A stretch of 64,000 bases of DNA from Prochlorococcus sp. MIT 1223. GTDB lineage: Bacteria > Cyanobacteriota > Cyanobacteriia > PCC-6307 > Cyanobiaceae. The stretch is from positions 710,865 to 774,864 of the forward strand of contig NZ_CP139303.1 of assembly GCF_034092465.1 (NCBI RefSeq), in the 5' to 3' direction. Both the position numbers and the translations under genes were made by a program. How positions within the stretch are numbered: position 1 is the first letter of the stretch; each line of letters begins with the position of its first letter. Below, in pieces: positions 19,702 to 28,138 of this stretch. The notes under the pieces are model-generated. The model saw nothing but the letters and a program-made list of their open reading frames with translations. It was not told the DNA's origin and did not search any database.

Positions 19702-20828
19702 ATAATAGTATTAATAATCTTATAAAACTGAATGATTTTAAAAGAGAACCATCCAGTTTAATAGAAGATCAAGTCAAGGCTGTAGAAAAGGTTTTGAATT
19801 CTGGTTGGTGGATATTAGGTAAAGAAGTAGAAGATTTTGAGAAGTCTTGGTCATCTATATGTAATACGACGCATTCAATTGGAGTAGCAAATGGACTTGA
19901 TGCTATAGAGATAGGTCTTAGGTCTCTTGATATCGGTATTGGAGATGAAGTAATAACAACTCCCGTTACAGCATTTGCAACTACTCTTGCGATACAAAAA
20001 ACGGGGGCAATTCCTGTTTTTGCTGATATTGATCCTAAAACAGGATGCTTAGATCCAAACTCAGTAGCGGAATGTATAAGCAGAAAAACCAAAGCTATTT
20101 TGGTCGTGCATCTATATGGAAGGAGTGCAGATTTAAATCATTTATTAGATATATCTAAAAAAGAAAATATATATTTGGTTGAGGACTGTGCTCAGGCTCA
20201 CTTAGGTAAGTATGAAAGCAAAGCCTTAGGTAGTTTTGGAATTTTTGGTGCCTGGAGTTTTTATCCAACAAAAAATCTTGGAGCAATAGGAGATGCTGGA
20301 GCTGTAACTACAAATGACAATTTAATTATGGAAAAATCAAAAAGTCTCAGAAATTATGGCCAAACCAACCGTTATACGCATCCAATTCTTGGTTTAAATA
20401 GTAGGTTGGATGAGTTACAAGCAGCTTTATTAAATATACGTATTAAGCATCTTCAAGAATGGACCACAAGAAGAAGGGAAATTGCAAAAAGATATTGGGA
20501 AGAAATAAATAATAAAAACATAAGTTTATTATCTAAGCCTAGTAATATGTTGAATCATGTGAATCATCTTTTCATAATAATTTGTGCAGAAGGTACAAGG
20601 AATAAGATTCAATTTCACCTAGAAGAAAATGGGATTCAAACTTTAATTCATTATCCAATATTAAATAATAATCAAAAAGCAATATTAGAGCACAGAGTAA
20701 GCCCAAAAGGAGTTTTCAATGCGGAGAATCATTGTAATAGGTGTTTAAGTTTACCCATACATCCATTTTTAACAGAAGAAGAAGTTAATAGAGTAATTAA
20801 TGCTTGCAATAGTTTTTCTATTAATTAA
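19698..20828 (+). CDS. DegT/DnrJ/EryC1/StrS-family sugar aminotransferase
   Basis: PLP-dependent aminotransferase that aminates a keto group on a nucleotide sugar. It has 376 residues. GVANGLDAIEIGLRSL near 55-70 binds PLP phosphate, VEDCAQAHLGKY near 160 carries the pyridine-ring Asp, and FYPTKNLGAIGDAGAV near 187-202 holds the PLP lysine. The start ATG overlaps the previous stop by 4 bases, indicating translational coupling with the epimerase-like protein, which may supply its keto-sugar. The precise sugar is unknown. Confidence 0.9.
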   Translation: MNNSINNLIKLNDFKREPSSLIEDQVKAVEKVLNSGWWILGKEVEDFEKSWSSICNTTHSIGVANGLDAIEIGLRSLDIGIGDEVITTPVTAFATTLAIQKTGAIPVFADIDPKTGCLDPNSVAECISRKTKAILVVHLYGRSADLNHLLDISKKENIYLVEDCAQAHLGKYESKALGSFGIFGAWSFYPTKNLGAIGDAGAVTTNDNLIMEKSKSLRNYGQTNRYTHPILGLNSRLDELQAALLNIRIKHLQEWTTRRREIAKRYWEEINNKNISLLSKPSNMLNHVNHLFIIICAEGTRNKIQFHLEENGIQTLIHYPILNNNQKAILEHRVSPKGVFNAENHCNRCLSLPIHPFLTEEEVNRVINACNSFSIN

Positions 20829-20841
20829 ATAATTAACACTT

Positions 20842-21822
20842 TTATCTAAGCCACCAAGGGTTCTCTTTTGCCCAATCCATGCAAAAAATTATTCCTTTAT
20901 TAATATCAGTCTTAGCTTCCCAATTAAGTAATTCTTTCGCTTTTTCGACTTGAGGAATTCTTCTAGGTATGTCTTCATACGATTTTCCATACCTTTCTTT
21001 TGTGTAAAAGGTCTCAGGCTCTAAATTATTTCCAGAAAGATCTATTATATTTTTCACTAAATCTGACATTTTTGTTTCAACATTAGAGCCTATATTAATG
21101 ACTTCAGAAAGTGTATTTCTACTTCTACTTGCTCTAAATACTCCCTCTATTGCATCACCAACATAAGTAAAACATCTTGTTTGTTTTCCAGAATCATAAA
21201 TAAGTGGAGGTTTTTTATTCATCGCATTATAAATTGATTTTGAAACAACAAAGATAGGGGCTTGTCCAGGACCATAAACATTAAAAAATCTTACTATTGT
21301 AAATTCCAAATTACTGCTTCTCCCTAAGGCAAAAAGCATATGCTCACAGACAGCTTTACTGCTGCTATAACTCCATCGATCAACTGAAGTTGGTCCTAAA
21401 ACACGATCGAATGATTCTGCCCAAGGTGTATTTGGATTTTTTCCATAAACTTCGCTAGTGCTTGTGAATAACACTCTTGTTTGATTGATAGCAGCTAATT
21501 CAAGTAAATTTCGTGTTCCTCCTACGACAATATCAATCAAAGCTAATGGATCATTTATATAGTTCTGAACACCAACGACACTTGCAAGATGAAACAATTG
21601 AGAAGCATCTTTCTGATACCAATCTATGATTTTTGATTTATCTCTTAAATCACCCTCAGTGTAATAAAAATTCCTATGGCTTTTGATTTTTTCAAGTCTT
21701 AAAGCCTTACTTAAAGGCAGAATATCAAAATTATGTACTTCATATCCTTCGTCAAGTAAGCGACTAATCAGGTGAGAGCCTATGAAACCAGCTCCACCAG
21801 TAACCATAATTTTATTACTCAT
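20842..21822 (-). CDS. NAD-dependent nucleotide-sugar epimerase/decarboxylase, UDP-xylose synthase-like
   Basis: A 326-residue extended SDR enzyme with GGAGFIG at 8-14, LFHLASVVGV near 77, TSTSEVYGK near 120, and catalytic YSSSK near 152. FFNVYGPGQ and TRCFTYVGDAIEG resemble the UDP-glucuronate decarboxylase (UDP-xylose synthase) and dTDP-glucose dehydratase branch. It is transcribed leftward with the UDP-sugar dehydrogenase, whose last base it shares. That pairing fits a two-step route from UDP-glucose through UDP-glucuronate to UDP-xylose, but substrate is inferred only. Confidence 0.82.
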   Translation of the reverse strand: MSNKIMVTGGAGFIGSHLISRLLDEGYEVHNFDILPLSKALRLEKIKSHRNFYYTEGDLRDKSKIIDWYQKDASQLFHLASVVGVQNYINDPLALIDIVVGGTRNLLELAAINQTRVLFTSTSEVYGKNPNTPWAESFDRVLGPTSVDRWSYSSSKAVCEHMLFALGRSSNLEFTIVRFFNVYGPGQAPIFVVSKSIYNAMNKKPPLIYDSGKQTRCFTYVGDAIEGVFRASRSRNTLSEVINIGSNVETKMSDLVKNIIDLSGNNLEPETFYTKERYGKSYEDIPRRIPQVEKAKELLNWEAKTDINKGIIFCMDWAKENPWWLR

Positions 21823-23159
21823 TACCTTCCTACTCCTTTAAAGACAAATCCTAATTCAAGGAAAGCCTCTATCTCCTTTCTTTCAAAATACATTCGACCA
21901 TCAAAAATAACTGCTCCTGGAGCCAATAGCTCCTTCATCCTTTTATGATCTATCTTCTCAAATTCTTTATGTCCCGCAAAGAAAGCTAATGCATGTGCTC
22001 CATCCATTGCTTCATCTATTGAAAATGCTCTCTTAAGAGGATTAAAAAGAGCATAATCCGAATCATTCACGTAAGGATCAAAAGCTTTAATTGAATAGCC
22101 CAACTCTAATAAAATTTTAATTGCGGGTAATGAAGGAGTAAACCTACAATCACCTGTATTATTTTTGAAAGCTAAACCTAATATCCCTATCTGAATTTCA
22201 TTTTTCTCAAGTTTAGGGAACTTCAAAGATAGAGTTTCATCTAAACGATTTGCAGAATAAATTGGACTTTCTTGGTTAACAATTCTTGAAGTGACTGCTG
22301 TCTTAAAACTGGAGCCAAAAGATTCAGCGAAAGCATTCATAAACCATGGATCCTTTGTAAGGCAATAACCACCAACACCAATAGAAGGCAAAAGTATATT
22401 CACAAAATGTTGTCCCTTAGGTAATGAGTTAGTTGCTTTTATAACAGGTAATACATCAATCTCTAGAAAATCTGCTACTTTCGCTAATTCAAAAGATAAA
22501 GCAATATTTAAATCAATCCAAGCATTATCTGCAAGTTTAACTAATTCTGCTGCAGATGAATTTTCAACTCTGATACATTCAACTCCTAAAGATTTAGTCC
22601 AAAATTCTTCTGCTAATAATGCACTCTCATCGTCAACTCCTCCTACAACAACAGGTATATTTTTACATTCTTCTATTGCATTACCCTCAGCTAATCTTTC
22701 AGGACAAAATGCAACATAAACTTTAGCAATCTTGCTCAGAGGCTTAGCCACCAACTCTTGAGTGGTTGAGGGAGGAACAGTACTTTTTAGAATTATTAAT
22801 TGATCATCCTTTATATATGGCAACATACTAGAAATTGCAGATTTAATAGCAAAATCATCCGCACTTCCATCTTCTTTTAAAGGTGTACCAACTGTAATTA
22901 AGATAACATCTGCTTCAGTAATCTTTGATATATCTGTTGATGCAGTTAGACTATTGTTATTTATTGTTTTGTTAATTAATTCCTGCAATCCAGGTTCATT
23001 AAATGGACTATTGGCTGAATTATATATCTTAATTAAAGATTCATTAATATCAATTGCAGTTACATTAAACCCTTTGTCTGCTAAGACAGCAGAGAGAACT
23101 GCACCTATATATCCAGCGCCAATTACAGCTATATTTTTAAAGTCATGATTTGATTTCAC
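21822..23159 (-). CDS. UDP-sugar 6-dehydrogenase (UDP-ManNAcA/UDP-GlcA dehydrogenase family)
   Basis: A 445-residue NAD-dependent dehydrogenase that oxidises C6 of a UDP-sugar to a uronic acid. VIGAGYIGAVLSAVLADKG near 12-30 is the NAD site, and KSTVPPSTTQ near 124 and AFCPERLAEGNA near 150 follow. The catalytic Cys lies in GVGGYCLTKDPWF near 265. That last block is nearer to UDP-N-acetylmannosaminuronate (WecC/WbpA-type) dehydrogenases than to classical UDP-glucose dehydrogenases, so the substrate is left open. It sits directly upstream of the decarboxylase-like gene. Confidence 0.85.
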   Translation of the reverse strand: MKSNHDFKNIAVIGAGYIGAVLSAVLADKGFNVTAIDINESLIKIYNSANSPFNEPGLQELINKTINNNSLTASTDISKITEADVILITVGTPLKEDGSADDFAIKSAISSMLPYIKDDQLIILKSTVPPSTTQELVAKPLSKIAKVYVAFCPERLAEGNAIEECKNIPVVVGGVDDESALLAEEFWTKSLGVECIRVENSSAAELVKLADNAWIDLNIALSFELAKVADFLEIDVLPVIKATNSLPKGQHFVNILLPSIGVGGYCLTKDPWFMNAFAESFGSSFKTAVTSRIVNQESPIYSANRLDETLSLKFPKLEKNEIQIGILGLAFKNNTGDCRFTPSLPAIKILLELGYSIKAFDPYVNDSDYALFNPLKRAFSIDEAMDGAHALAFFAGHKEFEKIDHKRMKELLAPGAVIFDGRMYFERKEIEAFLELGFVFKGVGR

Positions 23160-23270
23160 AAGAAAAATTATTAAAGATTCATTCTAAACTTTATTTTCTA
23201 ATTTTGCTTATTTATTTTATGAATCAAATCATTAAAATATAGTACTATTAACTAAAAGCTATTGATAGAT

Positions 23271-23738
23271 TTAAGAAATGTTGATCTTATTTAAAATAGA
23301 TAGTTGGCCAGGGAGCGGATTTGTTCCTGGGTGAACCTGCATCAAATAATCAAGAGACTCTTGTGGAGTTAAACCATGACGTGATACAAGCCATGCCATG
23401 CAAACAAGTGGGGATCTTTCCATTGCTGCGACACAATGTACAAATACTGGGCCGGTTTGTTTGATCTCAGAAAGCATATCTAAGGCTTCTCCCAATTCTT
23501 CCAATTTAGGCATTCTCCCAGCTTTATGGTCAGGCAATAAGGCCCTTCTACAATTAAACATATTATTCATTTCTTTAGGAGCAGAAGCCTCCGACTCGCT
23601 GCATAGACTTAATATTGAGGATATCTTATTTGTTTTAAGAATTTCAAGATGGCCCATATTAATTGGAGCTCGTCCTATAGCCAATTCATCTACAAGTACC
23701 CAATGAATTCTAAAATAATTTGATTCAGATTTAATCAT
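23271..23738 (-). CDS. Dual-specificity-type protein phosphatase
   Basis: Cysteine-dependent phosphatase of about 155 residues. The signature HCVAAMERS (near 100-108) fits HCx5R(S/T), and an upstream Asp that could be the general acid lies in LLPDHKAG. The ATG at 23738 was chosen; a TTG at 23762 would overlap the kinase gene. Its start is 8 bases after the Wzc-like kinase stop on the same strand, so it is the natural candidate to dephosphorylate that kinase. This is notable because most such operons use a low-molecular-weight phosphatase. Substrate is inferred from adjacency. Confidence 0.8.
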   Translation of the reverse strand: MIKSESNYFRIHWVLVDELAIGRAPINMGHLEILKTNKISSILSLCSESEASAPKEMNNMFNCRRALLPDHKAGRMPKLEELGEALDMLSEIKQTGPVFVHCVAAMERSPLVCMAWLVSRHGLTPQESLDYLMQVHPGTNPLPGQLSILNKINIS

Positions 23739-23746
23739 AGTAATAT

Positions 23747-26113
23747 TTAATTCTCTATCCAATTAATAAATTTAGCAGCCTTATCTTTAAGTTTTTTTAT
23801 TAAGTCAATAATTTCTTTTCTAATTAACTGCCTTTTACTAAGCTTTTCTCTGGCTTGTATCCCTGCATCGATATTTTCATTAATCTTAGTTGGTTCATCT
23901 ATAGCATAACTTGCGTAAACCTGAGAGTAATATGAATTTGTCTCTGATTTAAGCTCAGGCTTAAGAGCATTTGTGACTACTCCTAATAATGTAGCTCCGC
24001 TAGAATATATTCTTTCTAACGAAGCAATAGGCATTGATCTATCTACATTATTAAGACTAACAAGTAGAATCATTCCATCTGTATTCGCTGCAACTAAAGC
24101 AGCATCAGCTAATCCCAGAATTGGAGGAGTATCATAAAGAACTAAATCATATTTGCCAGATTGTATTAACTCATCATTTATTTCTTTCATTCTATTAGAA
24201 CTAAGTAGTCTTGTTGGATCAGGAGGTTTTGTTCCAGCTGTAATTACAAACCAATTTTCATTGGCAGGTACTTTTTGAATTACATCTTCTAAAGAATTAT
24301 TCCTATCTATAAGTACATTACTTAAACCTTTCAAGTTATTTACACCAAGTCTATGGTGGAGTTGTGGCTTTCTCATATCTGCATCTATCAAAACAACTTT
24401 TATTCCCATCTCTGCAATTGTTTTTGAAAGTAGAGCATTAAGAAGTGATTTACCTTCCGAGGGAAGACTACTAGTTATAGCAATTGACTTTAGTTGCTTC
24501 TCACTATTTAAAAATCTTATTGAAGTGTATAAGTTACGTAAAGATTCTTGATAGAAAAATCTCTCGTATTTCTCTTTTTCTTTGTCTTCTTCAGAGTCAA
24601 GAAGATTATCTAGATCATCAAATAAAAATCTATTATCTTCGCGAACACCCTCAAAAAAAGTAACATGGGGTATATGAGCTAACAAAGGAACATCTAACTC
24701 TTCAGTTACTTCTGAAGAGTTACGATAAACATAATCTAATTTATCTCTTAAAAGAGAAGCACCTATTCCTCCAACAGCGCTAGTTAGGATACCTAACATT
24801 AAATTGATTGGAATTGATGGCTTTATAGGAGAAGATTCCATTTTCGCAGATGAAATAATCCTCCAAGGTATACTTTTTTGAGCCATCTGTAATTGATATC
24901 TATCTCTAGCAGACATTAGACTTTGTAAATTCCTTTCTGCTATTTTTAACTGTGTAGTGAGATTAGTGTAAACCTTTATATTATAAGGTTGCTCAAGAAA
25001 ATCAGTTTTATTGTTTAATCTTTGATTTTTCAACGTATCTAAATTCTTATAATTTATTTCCAAAGCTATGTCTACTGTTTTTAATTGATTCTTAATTACC
25101 AAAGGTTCTAATTTATTTAATCTAGACTTAAGTCCTTTAACAACTTCAGAGTTTTCAGTGAATTTTGTTCTCGCCGCAGCTAATTCAGACTCTGCTTTAA
25201 TTAATTGATCTAATAATCCTTTATCAAATTCTGTTACTTCAAGACCAGAATTAGAATTAAATCCTCCTAAGCTATCACCAAAACCTGATGCTGATATCGT
25301 TCTATTTATTATTTGTTTTCTAACATTTTTAAGACTGGCTATCTCTTTCTCTAAAAATAAAATGTCATCTCTAATATCACGCTCTTTTATTTTAATGGCT
25401 CTACCTTCATAAGTAGGGTCTATTACTCCATATTTTTCTCTAAATGCTTCTAACTTACTCTGAATCTCAATTGTCTTTAACCTAAGCGATGGTTCCTGAT
25501 TATTCAAAAATTTCAATCCATCGATTAAACTCTCTGTTTTCTGCTCAAGTGCTGCCTCTAAATATCTTTTGGCCAATGCTTCAAGTATTTTCTGCCCCAA
25601 TTCTCTATTATTAATCTCTAATTTAACATCTAAGACCCCCCTAGGTCTTCTTCCAGCAAATACGGAAGGATGATCTATAGATAACATTCCAGCCAAAGAA
25701 CGAGGATTAATATTGAACTCCTTAGCAACATCTGATAGATAAAATGGACTTTTAAGCAAAGAGACCAATGTTGGCACATCAGCGGAAACTCCACTGCGGG
25801 CTGCAAGTCCAAAAATTCCTTCGTCAGCCATTAGATTTTTATCTATTTCATTTCTGACAATTGGATCTTGTATCATCAAAGAGAACTGTCCAATATATAC
25901 AGGTCTAAATATTCTTAAATAGGTTGTAGTTACTCCAAAAGCTATAAAAATCGAACTTGCTGTTACATAAAAGATTTTTTTTCTACGTAATATAGCTTTC
26001 CAAATTTCTCCAAATTCTATAAAGTCTTCATTAGAAGCAAATGTTTTACGACTTAAAGCTCTTGTTGTTTCATCGCCCTGTGATAACTGATTTGACTTTG
26101 AATCTTCAAGCAT
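23747..26113 (-). CDS. Wzc-like polysaccharide co-polymerase/tyrosine autokinase
   Basis: Inner-membrane BY-kinase that controls polysaccharide chain length and export. The 788 residues begin with a cytoplasmic arm, a membrane segment near 48-70, a long periplasmic Wzz-type coiled-coil region to about 430, and a second membrane segment near 437-455. The kinase has Walker A in SSLPSEGKS near 546-554, Walker A' VVLIDADMRKP near 574, and Walker B LVLYDTPPIL near 657. A tyrosine-rich tail (YYSQVYASY near 727-735) is the likely phosphorylation cluster. Its leader carries a 15-base tandem duplication. Confidence 0.92.
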   Translation of the reverse strand: MLEDSKSNQLSQGDETTRALSRKTFASNEDFIEFGEIWKAILRRKKIFYVTASSIFIAFGVTTTYLRIFRPVYIGQFSLMIQDPIVRNEIDKNLMADEGIFGLAARSGVSADVPTLVSLLKSPFYLSDVAKEFNINPRSLAGMLSIDHPSVFAGRRPRGVLDVKLEINNRELGQKILEALAKRYLEAALEQKTESLIDGLKFLNNQEPSLRLKTIEIQSKLEAFREKYGVIDPTYEGRAIKIKERDIRDDILFLEKEIASLKNVRKQIINRTISASGFGDSLGGFNSNSGLEVTEFDKGLLDQLIKAESELAAARTKFTENSEVVKGLKSRLNKLEPLVIKNQLKTVDIALEINYKNLDTLKNQRLNNKTDFLEQPYNIKVYTNLTTQLKIAERNLQSLMSARDRYQLQMAQKSIPWRIISSAKMESSPIKPSIPINLMLGILTSAVGGIGASLLRDKLDYVYRNSSEVTEELDVPLLAHIPHVTFFEGVREDNRFLFDDLDNLLDSEEDKEKEKYERFFYQESLRNLYTSIRFLNSEKQLKSIAITSSLPSEGKSLLNALLSKTIAEMGIKVVLIDADMRKPQLHHRLGVNNLKGLSNVLIDRNNSLEDVIQKVPANENWFVITAGTKPPDPTRLLSSNRMKEINDELIQSGKYDLVLYDTPPILGLADAALVAANTDGMILLVSLNNVDRSMPIASLERIYSSGATLLGVVTNALKPELKSETNSYYSQVYASYAIDEPTKINENIDAGIQAREKLSKRQLIRKEIIDLIKKLKDKAAKFINWIEN

Positions 26114-26115
26114 AT

Positions 26116-26145
26116 TTCTTATCCCTGTAGTTCTTATCCCTGTAG
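26116..26145. repeat. 15-base tandem duplication in the kinase leader
   Basis: TTCTTATCCCTGTAG occurs at 26116-26130 and again, exactly, at 26131-26145. On the minus strand this places two copies of CTACAGGGATAAGAA directly before the kinase ATG at 26113, so a purine-rich AGGGA ribosome-binding element is present twice. It could be a slippage product that changes translation of the kinase. Confidence 0.85.
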
Positions 26146-26258
26146 TTTATATACTACATTAAAATAGGCAGAAATTAGCAGGCAAAGTTCCGGTTCGCTT
26201 ATGCAAGATCTGAAAAAGCCCATTCTATGCTAATATTAAAAATATTATTGAGAAGAAA

Positions 26259-27368
26259 TTGAGTGCTCGGAAACCTGTGAGCAGCCTGTTGTTGGCTATC
26301 TTCCTGCTTTCAGCTGATTTAATAGGTTTGCCTTTAATTCATTCAAAACCTGCCCAAGATAGTCAAGCTAACAATAAAGAGATTGCTTTAAAAAGAACCA
26401 ACAAAGAGCAAGGCATTAATAATAATGATTATCTAATAGGGCCTGGAGATAGCTTATATTTAACTCTTTACGGTGCAAAAGAATTCAATGGTAACTATAA
26501 TGTAATGAGAGATGGTTATGTTCGACTACCATTAATAGGCAATGTAAATCTAAACTTTAGTACAATTGATGAAGCCTCATATAAGATAAAAGAATTATAT
26601 AAATCACAATTACTAAATCCAGAGCTTCACTTAAAAGTATCTAAGACGAGGCCTCCTAGAGTAGCGATTATAGGGGAAATAAATAATCCTGGTATTTACG
26701 TATTAGGGAAAGGAGAAAGTTTTGCGAAGGTTCCTACATATTCAGGAGAACTTCCTACCCTTGTTGACGCAATTCAAGTAGCTGGTGGTATTACAGATGA
26801 AACAAATCTAACCAATGTAAAACTAATTAGAAGGTTAGCCGGAAACAAGCCTGAATACAAAGAGGCAAGCATTAACTTAATAGAGCTATTAACAGATGGA
26901 AATCATGTGCAAAATCCTCTTATTTACGATGGTGACACTATTAAATTAAGTAAAGCAAAGTATATTCCTGACATTGATAGAGATAAAGCATTAGCTAATT
27001 TATCACCTAAAACAATTGTAGTGAGCATAATTGGACAAGTTATAGCGCCAGGAAGAATAGAAATACCAAGGAATACCCCTTTATCTCAGGCCATACTCCA
27101 AACTGGCGGAGTAATCCCTATGAAGGGAAATAAAAGCAATGTTCAATTAATTAGGGTAAATAGAAATGGATCAGTTTCCAGAAAGAAATACAGGATGAAT
27201 ATAAGTAGAGGAGGATCAGAAAAATATAACCCAATACTTAAAAATGGGGACATTATTAATGTGACAACAAGTACACTAGGGAGCATTACAACAGGAGCAA
27301 ACGCAATTACTGAACCATTAAGCCCACTAGTAACTGCAATATCGGCATATAGAATATTCACAGATTAA
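26259..27368 (+). CDS. Wza-like polysaccharide export protein
   Basis: Outer-membrane or periplasmic export channel subunit of the Wza/BexD family. It has 369 residues. A hydrophobic signal segment lies at about 8-29. The export domain opens with YLIGPGDSLYLTLYG near 56, then VMRDGYVRLPLIGNV near 81. Two SLBB-type modules follow, with PPRVAIIGEINNPGIYVL near 131 and SIIGQVIAPGRIEIP near 254. There is no ATG near the start; TTG at 26259, with GAGAAG upstream, is used here, and GTG at 26277 is possible. It diverges from the kinase gene. Confidence 0.9.
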   Translation: MSARKPVSSLLLAIFLLSADLIGLPLIHSKPAQDSQANNKEIALKRTNKEQGINNNDYLIGPGDSLYLTLYGAKEFNGNYNVMRDGYVRLPLIGNVNLNFSTIDEASYKIKELYKSQLLNPELHLKVSKTRPPRVAIIGEINNPGIYVLGKGESFAKVPTYSGELPTLVDAIQVAGGITDETNLTNVKLIRRLAGNKPEYKEASINLIELLTDGNHVQNPLIYDGDTIKLSKAKYIPDIDRDKALANLSPKTIVVSIIGQVIAPGRIEIPRNTPLSQAILQTGGVIPMKGNKSNVQLIRVNRNGSVSRKKYRMNISRGGSEKYNPILKNGDIINVTTSTLGSITTGANAITEPLSPLVTAISAYRIFTD

Positions 27369-27397
27369 ATTAGAATGTAAATTAGCAATCACCAAAA

Positions 27398-28138
27398 ATG
27401 AATATAGATATAATCACAGTTAACAAGAACTCTGGTTATCAATTTAAGAAAACAAAAGAAAACATCCTCTCTATTTTAGAAACTGAAAGTAGAGTCTCTT
27501 GGTTAATTATAGACTCCAAGTCTTCTGATATAAGTTCAATAATATTATCTTCTATAAGTCCCAGCAATAACATAAGAATAGTCAAAGCAGTTGATAGCGG
27601 CATATATAATGCAATGAACAAAGCCATAGAAATTACGAAATCTGATTATGCCTTATTTATAAATAGTGGTGATACTATAAATATTGACGCTTTTAGATTA
27701 GCTCTACTAAAACTAAAGATTATCAGGACAAGTCTTATTTGTGGATATAGATTAGAAAATAATAACTTACTGAATAATCTTATAAACTATTTGCAAAATT
27801 TGCTAGGTTTATCTATGCCTTCATCACACAATTCTATTATATATGAAGTTAAGGCACTGAAAAGACATAAATTCAAAGAAAGATACTTATGTGCTGCAGA
27901 TTACGAGCAGTATTTAGCGCTAAAAAAGTCAAATCATAGGTTTGTCTACTCTAAGAGATTTAAAATTACTAACATAAATGCTAATGGTTTTATCGCTAAG
28001 AATAAAATTAAAAGTTATATAGAGTATATTGATATAAATTATTTATACCAATATCATATTGTTAGCCAATATTGGCAGTACAGACTATTTATCTTAAAAT
28101 TATTGAAGAGATTCAATAGCAAGATTATTGCTCAATAA
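27398..28138 (+). CDS. Family 2 glycosyltransferase
   Basis: A 246-residue GT-A glycosyltransferase resembling WcaE/AmsE-type enzymes of extracellular polysaccharide synthesis. DIITVNKNSGYQFKKTKENI near 4-23 is the nucleotide-binding start, WLIIDSKSSD follows near 38, KAVDSGIYNAMNKAI near 65-79 carries the acidic motif, and ALFINSGDTI near 88 is typical of this branch. It starts at ATG 29 bases after the exporter, and its end overlaps the next glycosyltransferase by 11 bases. Donor and acceptor are unknown. Confidence 0.85.
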   Translation: MNIDIITVNKNSGYQFKKTKENILSILETESRVSWLIIDSKSSDISSIILSSISPSNNIRIVKAVDSGIYNAMNKAIEITKSDYALFINSGDTINIDAFRLALLKLKIIRTSLICGYRLENNNLLNNLINYLQNLLGLSMPSSHNSIIYEVKALKRHKFKERYLCAADYEQYLALKKSNHRFVYSKRFKITNINANGFIAKNKIKSYIEYIDINYLYQYHIVSQYWQYRLFILKLLKRFNSKIIAQ

